The position numbers and the translations under genes are program-made. From NCBI RefSeq assembly GCF_902806695.1, contig NZ_CADCXN010000013.1:1-64000 (forward strand): a stretch of 64,000 nt of DNA, given 5' to 3'. Positions within the stretch are counted from its first letter, which is position 1. Each line of letters begins with the position of its first letter. Under the pieces are notes generated by a model that did no database searches, was not told where the DNA came from, and saw only the letters and a list, made by a program, of their open reading frames with translations. Source of the stretch: Candidatus Methylobacter favarea (GTDB taxonomy: Bacteria; Pseudomonadota; Gammaproteobacteria; Methylococcales; Methylomonadaceae). This document shows, piece by piece, positions 27,224-36,627 of this stretch.

Positions 27224-27586
27224 TTATCGCCAAGCGCGTAGTTTTTGCATTAAAAATATTGCCAGACCTGCGCCCATAGTATCTGCCACCCAGTCAGCGG
27301 TATCGGAACTGCGGCCTTCGACAAAAGACTGATGCCATTCATCGGATATGCCGTATACACTGCAAAAGATAATGCCGAGCGAAGCCAGTAAAACAGGTGA
27401 ACTGATGACATGTTTAAAACTGCGCCATGCCAATAAGCCCATAATAAAATAGGCGGCGGCATGATAACCCTTATCATTATTCGGAAACAGCATCGGCACC
27501 GGCAGCGATGGTTGATCGGAAAGCCAGTAAATGAACAGGCAATAGAGAAAAAACAAGCAAAAATCCATTATTTTAATCATGCGCAA
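27224..27586 (-). CDS. VanZ-family membrane protein
   Basis: A 120-residue protein with about four transmembrane helices and the VanZ pattern 'NNDKGYHAAAYFIMGLLAW' (Asp-Lys-x-x-His) and 'SDEWHQSFVEGRSSDTADWV' (Glu-x-x-Gln and Asp). Function in general is unknown; the conserved His/Asp/Glu suggest an enzyme or binding site in the membrane. The start lies only 18 bp from the start of the divergent DUF455 gene, so each promoter must lie inside the other's coding region, if both starts are right. Confidence 0.85.
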   Translation of the reverse strand: MRMIKIMDFCLFFLYCLFIYWLSDQPSLPVPMLFPNNDKGYHAAAYFIMGLLAWRSFKHVISSPVLLASLGIIFCSVYGISDEWHQSFVEGRSSDTADWVADTMGAGLAIFLMQKLRAWR

Positions 27587-27604
27587 ACAGTAAAAAAACC
27601 AGTA

Positions 27605-28426
27605 ATGAAAAATTTATTTGAATTTGCCGAGGCCTGTTTGCACCGGCCCAGTATCGATGAAAAACTGGCGCTCAGCCATTACGCCAGGCACTTATTGTTA
27701 AATGGCGCATTAGATCTGGCGGAAGATCGGCCGCTATTGCCGATTGCCAGTGTCAAGTTTCCCGATAAGCCGGAGTTATTGGCGCCGCGCTATATGCCGG
27801 CAAGAAAGTTGACTACAACCGATGGCGTAACCGCTTTTTTTCATGCCATTGCTCATGTTGAATTCGTCGCCATCTATCTGGCCTGGGATATTGTTTATCG
27901 ATTTCGCGGCATGCCGAAGCAATTTTATCAGGATTGGCTGCGGGTTGCTGATGAAGAAGCGCAACATTTTGAATTAATCAGAAACCATTTACGGACCAGG
28001 AGCATTGATTATGGCGATTTGCCCGCTCATTCAGGATTATGGGAGCATGCCATAGCTACGGCCGATGATTTACTGGCCAGGCTGGCTATGGTTCCCCGGT
28101 GTATGGAAGCGCGCGGGCTGGACGTGACCCCGGCTATTATTGAAAAATTCAAAGTGCTTGGCGATGATGACAGTGTGGCAATTTTAAGCCGGATTTTAAC
28201 CGATGAAGTCGGGCATGTAGAATCGGGTTCATACTGGTTCAAATTTGTATGCAGGCAAAAAGGTTTTGAACCGGAGGCTAAATACCGGCAATTAATCACG
28301 CACTATTTTAAAGGTGGCAAGCCAAAAGGCCCTTTTAACAGAGAAATGCGTATAATTGCAGGCTTCTCAAATGCTGAGCTGGACTGGCTGGAAACACATG
28401 GCAATGAAAACACAAAATATTTTTGA
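27605..28426 (+). CDS. DUF455 ferritin-like protein
   Basis: A 273-residue all-helical protein; the frame is open to 27461 but the upstream 48 codons run antisense through the VanZ gene and have poor composition, so I start at ATG 27605. Metal-ligand-like pairs of a di-iron carboxylate fold are visible: 'HAIAHVEFVAIYLAWD' (His, Glu), 'DEEAQHFELI' (Glu-x-x-His) and 'LTDEVGHVESGSYWF' (Glu-x-x-His). Homologues are uncharacterised, and an oxygenase or hydroxylase role is inference. It overlaps the NnrS gene. Confidence 0.85.
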   Translation: MKNLFEFAEACLHRPSIDEKLALSHYARHLLLNGALDLAEDRPLLPIASVKFPDKPELLAPRYMPARKLTTTDGVTAFFHAIAHVEFVAIYLAWDIVYRFRGMPKQFYQDWLRVADEEAQHFELIRNHLRTRSIDYGDLPAHSGLWEHAIATADDLLARLAMVPRCMEARGLDVTPAIIEKFKVLGDDDSVAILSRILTDEVGHVESGSYWFKFVCRQKGFEPEAKYRQLITHYFKGGKPKGPFNREMRIIAGFSNAELDWLETHGNENTKYF

Positions 28427-29579
28427 TTATCCTCTGTTTGCCTTGGGCTTCAGGGTATTTTTTGCCCTTGCCGGATTATCTGCGCTGGTTTTGATAGTTC
28501 TTTGGAACGCTATTTTTAAAGGCGCCTTGACGCTGGATAATTATTTTCCTGCTACTTACTGGCATGGACACGAAATGCTGCTGGGTTATTCTGTCGCTGT
28601 CATTGCCGGTTTTTTATTAACGGCGGTTAAAAACTGGACAGGCAGAGCCACTTTGACAGGCGACCAATTGGCGGCGCTTTGTTTGCTATGGCTCTATGGG
28701 CGCATCGTGCCGTTTTATTGCGGAATATTGCCCGACAGTCTGATTGCACTGATCGATTTCTCTTTTTTACCGGCATTGGCTTATCAGATCAGCAAACCGA
28801 TTGTGCAGACAAAGTATTATGCCGGTTTGGTTTTTATCGGAATTTTACTGGTATTAGCATCAGGTAACGGTTTAATACATGCCGAAATTCTCGGCCTAGC
28901 GAAAAACACGGCAGCGCTGGGACTTCAGCTTGTGGAAGCGACTATTATTATTCTGATTCTGGTTATTGCCGGGCGGGTTTTTCCGTTTTTTACCGAACGG
29001 GGTATACATGGAACACTGGTGACAAGGAGTCTGATTCTGGATGGATCGGCAATTGCGACAGCGGTTAGTGTATTTGGTCTGCAATTAGTTAATGCATCAG
29101 GAACCGTATTGGCCGTGGCGGCCGTTTTAGCGGTGATTGCAAACGGGGCGCGAGTAGCCGGCTGGTATGTGCAAAGAATCTGGTATGTGCCGCTGCTGTG
29201 GATACTGTATGCCGGTTATGGCTGGATTATTCTGGGTTTTGTTCTGACGGTATTTTCGGCGTATTCGCTGGTGCTGCCGTCTTTAGCCTTGCATGCTTTT
29301 ACTATAGGCGGAATCGGCGTCTTGACCTTGGGCATGATGGCGCGGGTATCCTTGGGCCACACCGGCAGGGCGCTCAGGGTTTCCAACGCCATGGCTATTG
29401 CTTTTATACTGATTAATCTGGCGGCGCTGTTCAGGGTTTTATTACCGATAGCCATGCCGGGCTGGTATGGCGGTTTACTATATGCGTCAACGCTTTTATG
29501 GCTGGCGGCATTTGCCTTGTTTATCTTTGTGTATGCACCGATTTTAACCAGCGCAAGAGTAGATAGCCAGCAAGGCTGA
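28398..29579 (+). CDS. nnrS: NnrS family heme-copper membrane protein
   Basis: An integral membrane protein with about twelve hydrophobic segments in roughly 393 residues. Motifs of NnrS include 'YWHGHEMLLGYSVAVIAGFL' near the N-terminus (His-Gly-His-Glu) and 'GRVFPFFTERGI', then a late 'LALHAFTIGGIGVLTLGMM'. NnrS proteins bind heme and copper and protect against nitrosative stress. I start at ATG 28398 (MAMKTQN); the frame extends upstream inside DUF455. The 3' end of DUF455 and the start overlap by 29 bp. Confidence 0.9.
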   Translation: MAMKTQNIFDYPLFALGFRVFFALAGLSALVLIVLWNAIFKGALTLDNYFPATYWHGHEMLLGYSVAVIAGFLLTAVKNWTGRATLTGDQLAALCLLWLYGRIVPFYCGILPDSLIALIDFSFLPALAYQISKPIVQTKYYAGLVFIGILLVLASGNGLIHAEILGLAKNTAALGLQLVEATIIILILVIAGRVFPFFTERGIHGTLVTRSLILDGSAIATAVSVFGLQLVNASGTVLAVAAVLAVIANGARVAGWYVQRIWYVPLLWILYAGYGWIILGFVLTVFSAYSLVLPSLALHAFTIGGIGVLTLGMMARVSLGHTGRALRVSNAMAIAFILINLAALFRVLLPIAMPGWYGGLLYASTLLWLAAFALFIFVYAPILTSARVDSQQG

Positions 29580-29632
29580 AGCTTGAGCGATTACAAAAGT
29601 GTTATTTTGATCAGGTTAAAATACTATTTACA

Positions 29633-29694
29633 GCAGAGATCACGCCGTCAAAATCATTTAATTTAACCAAACCTTCGTAGTCTCTGCGTTTTTT
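29633..29694 (+). terminator. Possible terminator downstream of nnrS
   Basis: GCAGAGA (29633-29639) can pair with TCTCTGC (29681-29687), followed by a run of seven to eight T interrupted only by the first G. The loop is 41 bases long, which is unusual, so the call is weak. Confidence 0.3.
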
Positions 29695-29798
29695 TGGTAA
29701 TAATAAAACCTGAAATATTTTAACTATAACGCAAGAAACCATTTAATGAAGCGGTTTATCCCAGGCTCATATAAAGAAAGTTACTCGGGCCTGTTTTT

Positions 29799-31523
29799 CT
29801 ATACCAGAGGCTTGATAACTTTTATCTTGTCATCAGAAAGTTTATTTTCACGCATTAATAACGGTACTGCCAGGATGCCGACACATGCCAGCCAGGCCAG
29901 CATTTGATAATTGGTTATTGTAAAAATAAAAGCCCAAGCGCTTCTTTCGCGAATATCGGGATAGGCAAGGATGAAGTCGCGGCTAGCCGCAAAAGCGATG
30001 AATTCTCCGATAATTAAGGCCAGGCCCGTAAAAATCAGGCCATAACCGACAATTTTGTCGTATGGAAATTTCCTGTGCCCATCTCCGACTAGCCGGTTAA
30101 TTTCAAGTGCCGCCGCTGAATATTGCCGTTCTGTGACATAGCGTATCAGTATTAATGCGAATATTCCTGCTGCCGGAAGATAAGCCGAGACGAGCGGAAA
30201 GCTGAGATAGCGTCCAGCTAATGCCAGGCCAAAGGTTTTATAAATGGCAAATGCAGCAAATAGCAAATAGCTTGTATAAAGCCAGGAGCCAAGTTTAGGG
30301 CGGTTTGTCTGGCCGCTTAGCAAACAATAGGCGCGATGCGTTATTAAGCCGCCCAAAACAGCATTTAATCCTACGATTAAAAGGCTCTGCAAACGCTGCC
30401 AATCGCTGTAACTGGTATACCATAAATTATCCAGCTGATTTACGAGCAAAAAGCCCAGCAGTTGGATAAATAGTAGAAAACTTGCCAGTCGTAATGCAGT
30501 CAAGCGCTGTAGCCGTTTGTTGTAGCCTAGAACCGCTATCAGAAAAATTAATGTGGAAGCAACGAGTTCCTTATGCCATTCAGCGTGTTCGTAAACCTTA
30601 CCGGTCAAAGGAAAAACTTCCTTGCGATCGACTGAAAAAAGTCCCCAGTTTGCTCCGACTATGCCCTCAAATTCACTTTTCCATGACTGGTTGATTGCCT
30701 CGACAATGTTGTAGTCGAAACCATTTTCATTCGCCACTTTTATCAAGCCGCGAATGAACTTGGCCTCGTTTACGATACCGGGTATGGCCCATCCCCGCTG
30801 GCGTCCAGCACTTGGCCAGCCTGATTCGCCGATGAGTATAGGCTTGCCGGGAGCGATTAAATCAGCCTCGTGCCGGACGTGTTTGTAAATGCGCTCGATA
30901 TGGGCCGGCGCCTGATCGACTGAAATCGGTTCATCTTCCCAATAAGGCAAAATGTGGATAGTAATAAAATCCACTTCCCTGATTAACTCAGGATATTTCA
31001 TATACATGGACCAGACGTCTGCGTATGAAACCGGCTGTTTAACAGCTTGCTTGACTTGGCGAATATAACCGATAAGTTCTTTCGGCCCAAAGTCTCCCCG
31101 TAACAACACTTCATTGCCTACGATCACTCGCTTGATTACATCAGGATACGCATTGGCGGCCCTGATAAGCTCCTGTATTTCTTTTTGATGATCTTTCTTT
31201 ACTATTCCCAGCCAGGCTCCCTGAGTCATTTTGAGCCCATATTTGCGTGCCAGCGGCGGTATGGCCGGCATGCTGCCTTCGGCGCTGGCGTAGGTACGAA
31301 TAGTAAGGGTTTTATCCGCCAAAAGACGCAAATCAGCGTCAAGCTGCTCAGGGGTGGGAAATTTTTCCTCGAGCGGACTTTGGCCTTCCCGAAACGGCGC
31401 AAATGACAGGCTGTTAAGTTTTCCCTTAGGCACATCAGGGCCTACATAGCGGGGCAGGTTATACAGCCACTGTGCAAAGCCGTTAAGCACAATAACCAGT
31501 ACCACGAATGATGCAATTCTCAT
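29799..31523 (-). CDS. Glycoside hydrolase family 17-type membrane glucanase/glucanosyltransferase
   Basis: A 574-residue protein. One N-terminal helix precedes an exoplasmic GH17-like barrel (about residues 35-300) with the family's 'LTIRTYASAEG' start, the acid/base Glu in 'IVGNEVLLRG', and the nucleophile Glu in 'ILIGESGWPS'. The C-terminal 240 residues contain seven or so transmembrane helices. This architecture fits an enzyme that cuts or rearranges beta-1,3-glucans during synthesis or export. It is alone in its transcription unit. Whether it hydrolyses or transglycosylates is not visible. Confidence 0.8.
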   Translation of the reverse strand: MRIASFVVLVIVLNGFAQWLYNLPRYVGPDVPKGKLNSLSFAPFREGQSPLEEKFPTPEQLDADLRLLADKTLTIRTYASAEGSMPAIPPLARKYGLKMTQGAWLGIVKKDHQKEIQELIRAANAYPDVIKRVIVGNEVLLRGDFGPKELIGYIRQVKQAVKQPVSYADVWSMYMKYPELIREVDFITIHILPYWEDEPISVDQAPAHIERIYKHVRHEADLIAPGKPILIGESGWPSAGRQRGWAIPGIVNEAKFIRGLIKVANENGFDYNIVEAINQSWKSEFEGIVGANWGLFSVDRKEVFPLTGKVYEHAEWHKELVASTLIFLIAVLGYNKRLQRLTALRLASFLLFIQLLGFLLVNQLDNLWYTSYSDWQRLQSLLIVGLNAVLGGLITHRAYCLLSGQTNRPKLGSWLYTSYLLFAAFAIYKTFGLALAGRYLSFPLVSAYLPAAGIFALILIRYVTERQYSAAALEINRLVGDGHRKFPYDKIVGYGLIFTGLALIIGEFIAFAASRDFILAYPDIRERSAWAFIFTITNYQMLAWLACVGILAVPLLMRENKLSDDKIKVIKPLV

Positions 31524-31648
31524 ATAGCTTCAGTTCAAAGGTTTTAATGAGGCAGGGATAGAAGATAAGGATTACTCAAAGGCTGAGATAAAACCTGCGG
31601 TGTTCCAGAAGCGCTTGAAATTTTAATTTTTCCGATGCAAATGAAGTG

Positions 31649-32878
31649 TTAATGCGCAGCTGATGAACCGTAATGCGATTCAATATAGCGCTGCACCACG
31701 CCTTGAAATTCTTCAGCAATTTTATCGCCTTTAAGCGTCACTGTTTTCAGGCCATCTTCATACACAGGCGCTACGGGTGACTCGCCCGTACCCGGGAGAC
31801 TGATGCCGATATTGGCGTTTTTGCTTTCCCCCGGACCATTGACTACACAGCCCATGACCGCCACTTCCATGGCTTCAACGCCAGGGTAGCGGGTACGCCA
31901 AACCGGCATTTGATCGCGCAGATAGCTTTGAATGTCCATAGCCAGTTTCTGGAAATAATCGCTGGTCGTGCGGCCGCAGCCGGGGCAGGAAATAACCAGG
32001 GGGGTAAACGAACGAAAGCCCATGGTTTGTAAAATTTCCTGGGCGACAATAACTTCCTGGGTTCTGGATGCGCCGGGTTCGGGCGTCAGGGAAATGCGAA
32101 TCGTATCGCCTATGCCCTGCTGCATTAGCACGGATAAGGCTGCGGATGAAGATACGATGCCTTTGGAGCCCATGCCGGCTTCGGTAAGCCCCAAATGCAG
32201 CGCATAATCACAGCGGCTGGACAGATCCTGATAAATGTTTATCAGTTCCTGCACATTACTGATTTTGCACGACAGAATGATTTTATTTTTTGCAAGACCA
32301 ATCTCTTCCGCCTTGGCGGCGCTTTCAAGCGCAGACAGGACAATCGCCTTGCGGGTGACCGCCGGCAAGGGCTCAGGATACTTTAAGGCTCTGTTTTCAT
32401 CCAGCAGCCGGGTTAAAACAGCTTGATCCAGACTGCCGCCATTGACGCCGATTCGCACCGGTTTGTCATAACGGCAGGCAAATTCAACCATCTGCTGAAA
32501 TTGCGGATCGCGGCTCTTGCCGCGGCCCACGTTGCCGGGATTAATACGGTACTTATCCAGAGCCTCTGCGCAGTCCGGGTATTTTTCCAGTAATTTATGG
32601 CCGTTGAAATGAAAGTCGCCGACGATAGGTACAGACCAGCCTTTCTGATTCAACCGGCTGCGAATTTCCGCAACGGCTTTGGCGGCTTCTTCCGAATTAA
32701 CCGTAATGCGCACCAGTTCGGAACCGGCAGTAGCCAGTTCGATAATTTGCTTAACGGTTGCGGAAACATTGACTGTATCGGTATTGGTCATTGATTGCAC
32801 AACGACAGGAGCGCCGCCTCCTACCTTGACATCGCCAATTGAAACTTGATGGGTAATTTTTCTGAGGCTAATTGACAT
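31649..32878 (-). CDS. ispG: 4-hydroxy-3-methylbut-2-enyl diphosphate synthase (IspG)
   Basis: A 409-residue [4Fe-4S] enzyme of the MEP isoprenoid pathway that reduces MEcPP to HMBPP. Iron-sulfur ligands appear in '[12 protein letters not shown]' (two Cys) and '[18 protein letters not shown]' (third Cys and fourth ligand Glu). The TIM-barrel start '[17 protein letters not shown]' is intact. It is followed by the GH17-type gene 125 bp downstream on the same strand, probably unrelated. Confidence 0.95.
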   Translation of the reverse strand: MSISLRKITHQVSIGDVKVGGGAPVVVQSMTNTDTVNVSATVKQIIELATAGSELVRITVNSEEAAKAVAEIRSRLNQKGWSVPIVGDFHFNGHKLLEKYPDCAEALDKYRINPGNVGRGKSRDPQFQQMVEFACRYDKPVRIGVNGGSLDQAVLTRLLDENRALKYPEPLPAVTRKAIVLSALESAAKAEEIGLAKNKIILSCKISNVQELINIYQDLSSRCDYALHLGLTEAGMGSKGIVSSSAALSVLMQQGIGDTIRISLTPEPGASRTQEVIVAQEILQTMGFRSFTPLVISCPGCGRTTSDYFQKLAMDIQSYLRDQMPVWRTRYPGVEAMEVAVMGCVVNGPGESKNANIGISLPGTGESPVAPVYEDGLKTVTLKGDKIAEEFQGVVQRYIESHYGSSAAH

Positions 32879-33348
32879 AGACTAAATCTTTTTGGCAAAG
32901 GTTACAGTTATCTGGAAGAATAAATTATACTCCATACCGGATAATGAGCAGAGTTAAATTGTCAAAGCAGATTATCTTCTGATTCTGATAGATATCAGGC
33001 AACTGGAGCATTATCTACTTTAACAAGCGGAAAATTTCAGCCTGGCTCGTGAATATCTGAAGGCAAGCGCTTTCCAGTTTTTTGAGAAAAGCAGGTTGAA
33101 TATTTGCACTATAGCCTTTTAATTGAGCCCATTGTTCGTCTTAATTCATTTAAATTTTCTTAATTTGAAGCCACTATCCGAGTTAAACTTGATGTTATTA
33201 AATTTTCATAAATCGCGATTGAGCAAAATGCCCAAAATTGGCAATTTGGCCCGTAGTTCGGCTCGTGTATTTCTTACCCTAGGGCCTGATTTTTTTTGGG
33301 GCTCGCTGAAAGTCAATTAGCTCATTTTCAATTCTAATCATTAATCAA
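32879..33348. other. Intergenic region between ispG and the helicase gene
   Basis: 470 bp, divergent promoters expected. AT-rich; a plus-strand frame 33123-33320 has no ribosome-binding site and looks non-coding. No hairpin with a T-run is convincing. Confidence 0.4.
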
Positions 33349-35268
33349 TTGACAGAAATAGAAGCATTTTTCCACAGCGAAGGACCTTTATCAAAGATGA
33401 TAGCCGGGTATCATTCCAGAGCTGCCCAGCTTGAAATGGCGCAGGCGATTGCTCAGGCGATTGATGAAAACCGGCATTTGATAGCGGAAGCCGGAACCGG
33501 AACCGGCAAGACCTTTGCCTATTTGGTTCCGGCAATTTTATCCGGCAAAAAAGTCATTATTTCGACCGGCACCAAAAATCTCCAGGATCAACTTTTTAAC
33601 AAGGATCTGCCGGTCATTCGCAAAGCAATCCAGGTACCTTTTATTGCCGCCTTGCTAAAAGGCAGAAGCAATTATTTATGCACCTACCGGCTGCAAAATC
33701 CATTAACGTCCGCATTGGGTTTCAGCAAGGAAGATGCCGCGGCCCTGGCAAAAATCAACGCCTGGTCGAAACGGACGCAAACCGGGGATATCTCGGAAAT
33801 GTCAGATGTTGGTGAAGCCGATCCTGTCTGGTATCAGGCAACTTCGACCGTGGACAACTGTCTCGGTCAGGATTGTCCTGATTATGCCAAGTGTTTTCTG
33901 GTCAAGGCCAGGAAGAAAGCCCAGGAGTCTGAAATACTGGTTGTTAATCATCATTTATTATGCGCAGACTGGTCTATTCGCGACAGCGGTTTTGGCGAAT
34001 TATTGCCGGATGCTCAGGTTGTTATTATTGATGAAGCCCATCAACTGGCCGAAACGGCATCAAATTTTCTGGGTATTAATGTGGGTGGCAAACAGCTCAC
34101 TGATCTGGCCGGGGATGCGCTCATTGAATATTATAAGGATGCTACCGATATCCCGGCCTTGCGCACCGCCTGCGAAGATCTTGAGCATGAAGTCAAAGAT
34201 TTGAGACTGGCGTTCGGTATTGAGCTGAAACGGGGCGAATGGAAGGAAATTGAAAATAATCCCAACATAATCGGCGGCTTGACTGCGGTCAAGGAGCAGT
34301 TACAACGGCTGCGTGATCAATTGGAGCTGGCATCGGTTAAAACCAAGGGGCTGGAATCATGTTTTAAACGCGCTGACGAGTTGCTCCAGCAATTAAAAAT
34401 AATCATGGATGACAACAGCGGCAAATGGATACGCTGGTATGAGACCCATAGAAAAAGCTTTACCTTGAGCAGAACGCCGCTCGATATCGCCGCAGAATTC
34501 AGGTTATTTATGCAGCAGCATAAAGCAGCCTGGATTTTTACTTCGGCCACCCTGAGCGTTGCCAATACGTTTGATCATTTCGTCGCTAATCTGGGGCTTG
34601 ACAAGGCCCCCAGCGAAAGTTGGGGCAGCCCGTTTGATTATTCCAGCCAGGCACTGTTTTATCATCCCAAACACTTGCCGCAACCCAACGATCCCGGTTT
34701 TATCCCGGCGATCGTCGATTTTGCCTTGCCGGTATTGCAGGCCAGCAAGGGCAGGGCGTTTTTTCTTTTTACCAGTCATCGCGCGCTCAGACAGGCGGCG
34801 GAATTGCTGGAAGATAAAATAGATTATCCCTTGCTGGTTCAGGGCAGCCGTCCTAAAGCGCAATTGCTCGATCAGTTCAAAGCAGCAGGCAATGCCGTGT
34901 TGCTGGGCACATCGAGTTTCTGGGAAGGCGTGGATGTCAGGGGTGAAGCATTGTCCTGCGTTATTATTGATAAACTGCCGTTCTCATCGCCTGGCGATCC
35001 CGTGTTAAAAGCACGGCTGGCTTCCATGACGCAACAGGGACGCAACCCGTTTTTTGAGCATCAGCTGCCTGCCGCCGTGATTGCCTTGAGACAGGGCATA
35101 GGACGGTTGATTCGCGATGTCACAGACCGGGGCGTATTGATGGTATGCGATCCGCGCCTGTTAAAACGGTCATACGGCCAGATATTTTTAGACAGCGTGC
35201 CGGCCATGAAGCGCACCCGCAATATTGACGATGTGCGGGCTTTTTTTCAGCATGAGACTTCAAAATGA
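33349..35268 (+). CDS. ATP-dependent DNA helicase, YoaA/DinG type
   Basis: A 639-residue XPD-like superfamily 2 helicase. Walker A 'IAEAGTGTGKTFAYLVPAIL' (about residues 44-63), motif II 'VVIIDEAHQL', and the C-terminal motif VI 'ALRQGIGRLIRD' are all present. The Fe-S cluster Cys are visible ('YLCTYRL' then 'VDNCLGQDCPDYAKCF'). The size fits E. coli YoaA more than DinG. The start is TTG at 33349; the family begins about a dozen residues before 'GYHSRAAQLEMA', which supports it. It overlaps tsaB by 4 bp. Confidence 0.9.
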   Translation: MTEIEAFFHSEGPLSKMIAGYHSRAAQLEMAQAIAQAIDENRHLIAEAGTGTGKTFAYLVPAILSGKKVIISTGTKNLQDQLFNKDLPVIRKAIQVPFIAALLKGRSNYLCTYRLQNPLTSALGFSKEDAAALAKINAWSKRTQTGDISEMSDVGEADPVWYQATSTVDNCLGQDCPDYAKCFLVKARKKAQESEILVVNHHLLCADWSIRDSGFGELLPDAQVVIIDEAHQLAETASNFLGINVGGKQLTDLAGDALIEYYKDATDIPALRTACEDLEHEVKDLRLAFGIELKRGEWKEIENNPNIIGGLTAVKEQLQRLRDQLELASVKTKGLESCFKRADELLQQLKIIMDDNSGKWIRWYETHRKSFTLSRTPLDIAAEFRLFMQQHKAAWIFTSATLSVANTFDHFVANLGLDKAPSESWGSPFDYSSQALFYHPKHLPQPNDPGFIPAIVDFALPVLQASKGRAFFLFTSHRALRQAAELLEDKIDYPLLVQGSRPKAQLLDQFKAAGNAVLLGTSSFWEGVDVRGEALSCVIIDKLPFSSPGDPVLKARLASMTQQGRNPFFEHQLPAAVIALRQGIGRLIRDVTDRGVLMVCDPRLLKRSYGQIFLDSVPAMKRTRNIDDVRAFFQHETSK

Positions 35269-35948
35269 AATTATTAGCCGTGGAAACTGCGACCGCAGCC
35301 TGTTCGGCAGCATTGTTTATTGATGGCGAAATTGCCGAGCGTTTTGAAGTGGCGCCTAAAGAGCACACCCGCCTGATTTTGCCGATGATTGATTCGTTAA
35401 TGGCAGAAGCCGGGTTAAAGCCTCATGATCTGGATGCGCTGGCATTTGGCTGCGGCCCCGGCTCGTTTACCGGGGTGCGAATTGCGACCGGCGTCATTCA
35501 CGGCATCGCTTTTGGCGCTGATTTACCGGTAGTCCCTGTGTCAACCCTGGCGGCAATCGCTCAGGATTTTTTTGATAAAAAAGCCGGCAGCGTGGCCTTT
35601 ACGGCAATGGATGCGCGCATGGGGGAGATTTTCTGGGGCGTTTATCTACGCAATAACCGGGGCTATGCCGAATTGACCGGCATCGAGTCTGTAACGGCGG
35701 CGGAAATGATTGAATTTCCCGATTTAACGGGCGTGGGCGTGGGTTCCGGCTGGGGCGTTTACCGGCAGCAATTAATGACCCGCCTGGCCGGCCGCGTCAA
35801 TCATAGTGAAATTGATTATTTGCCCCGGGCAAGGGCGGTTGCCCGCTTGGGGGCTTACGGCTTCGAGCAGGGGCTGGCTGTTGACGTGGAGCATGCCATG
35901 CCCGTTTACCTCCGGGATAAGGTGGCAAAAAAAGAATCGGAACGATAA
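35265..35948 (+). CDS. tsaB: tRNA t6A37 biosynthesis protein TsaB
   Basis: A 227-residue ASKHA-fold protein needed, with TsaD and TsaE, for N6-threonylcarbamoyladenosine at tRNA position 37. The N-terminus 'LLAVETATAACSAALF' and the 'FGCGPGSFTGVRIATGV' block are the family signature. It starts in the 4-bp overlap with the helicase, as in E. coli where yoaA and tsaB (yeaZ) are neighbours. Confidence 0.95.
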   Translation: MKLLAVETATAACSAALFIDGEIAERFEVAPKEHTRLILPMIDSLMAEAGLKPHDLDALAFGCGPGSFTGVRIATGVIHGIAFGADLPVVPVSTLAAIAQDFFDKKAGSVAFTAMDARMGEIFWGVYLRNNRGYAELTGIESVTAAEMIEFPDLTGVGVGSGWGVYRQQLMTRLAGRVNHSEIDYLPRARAVARLGAYGFEQGLAVDVEHAMPVYLRDKVAKKESER

Positions 35949-35988
35949 TACGGTATAATGGCTCGATATTTAGTCACTTCGTAAATAA

Positions 35989-36612
35989 ATGGCTCAGTTT
36001 TTTGAGATACACCCGGAAAATCCTCAGCTGCGCCTGATTCATAGTGCGGTAGACATAATCCGTAAAGGCGGTGTTATTGCTTATCCAACCGATTCATCCT
36101 ATGCGATTGGGTGCCAAATCGGCGATAAACAGGCGCTGGACAAGATTCGCAGTATCAGACGGTTAGAGGATAAACACGATTTCACCCTGGTGTGCAAAGA
36201 TCTGACCCAGGTATCCATGTTCACCAAAATCGGCAATGATGCTTATCGGCTGATTAAGGCTTTAACGCCCGGGCCTTTCACCTTTATACTGGATGCTACG
36301 CGCGAAGTGCCGCGCCGATTGCAGCATCCGAAGAAAAAAACCATAGGCATACGCATTCCGGATAATCCGGTTGCGCAACTGCTGGTTCAGGAACTGGGCG
36401 AGCCCTTGCTTAGTTCTACATTATTGTTGCCGGGCGACAGTGATGCCCTGACTGATCCGTACGATATCAGGAACAAGCTTGAACATGAACTGGAGCTGGT
36501 GATAGATGCGGGAATTATTGAATTTGAACAAACGACGATGATCGAATTTTCCAAAAACGGCCCGGAAATTATCAGACAGGGCAAAGGCTTTGCCCCTATG
36601 CTTGAACAATAA
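35989..36612 (+). CDS. YciO/Sua5-type threonylcarbamoyl-AMP synthase homologue
   Basis: A 207-residue member of the YrdC-like fold. The start 'GGVIAYPTDSSYAIGCQIGD' with the Pro-Thr-Asp/Glu motif and Lys/Arg-rich 'RLEDKHDFTLVCKDL' loop are typical; the Phe-Thr-Phe-Ile-Leu-Asp-Ala-Thr pattern and the length put it nearer YciO than TsaC. YciO has weak or no threonylcarbamoyl-AMP synthase activity in E. coli, so the product may be an alternative or specialised enzyme. The neighbourhood to tsaB is suggestive. It is followed by a site-2-type protease 15 bp on. Confidence 0.88.
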   Translation: MAQFFEIHPENPQLRLIHSAVDIIRKGGVIAYPTDSSYAIGCQIGDKQALDKIRSIRRLEDKHDFTLVCKDLTQVSMFTKIGNDAYRLIKALTPGPFTFILDATREVPRRLQHPKKKTIGIRIPDNPVAQLLVQELGEPLLSSTLLLPGDSDALTDPYDIRNKLEHELELVIDAGIIEFEQTTMIEFSKNGPEIIRQGKGFAPMLEQ

Positions 36613-36627
36613 AGGAGAATAGCCAGG

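Noticed and set aside
27461-27604. 48-codon extension of DUF455
   Set aside because: It lies antisense to the VanZ gene and has low-complexity, basic composition; the conserved text begins at ATG 27605.
33123-33320. 65-codon plus-strand frame between ispG and the helicase
   Set aside because: Hydrophobic by AT-richness only; no start signal or conservation pattern.
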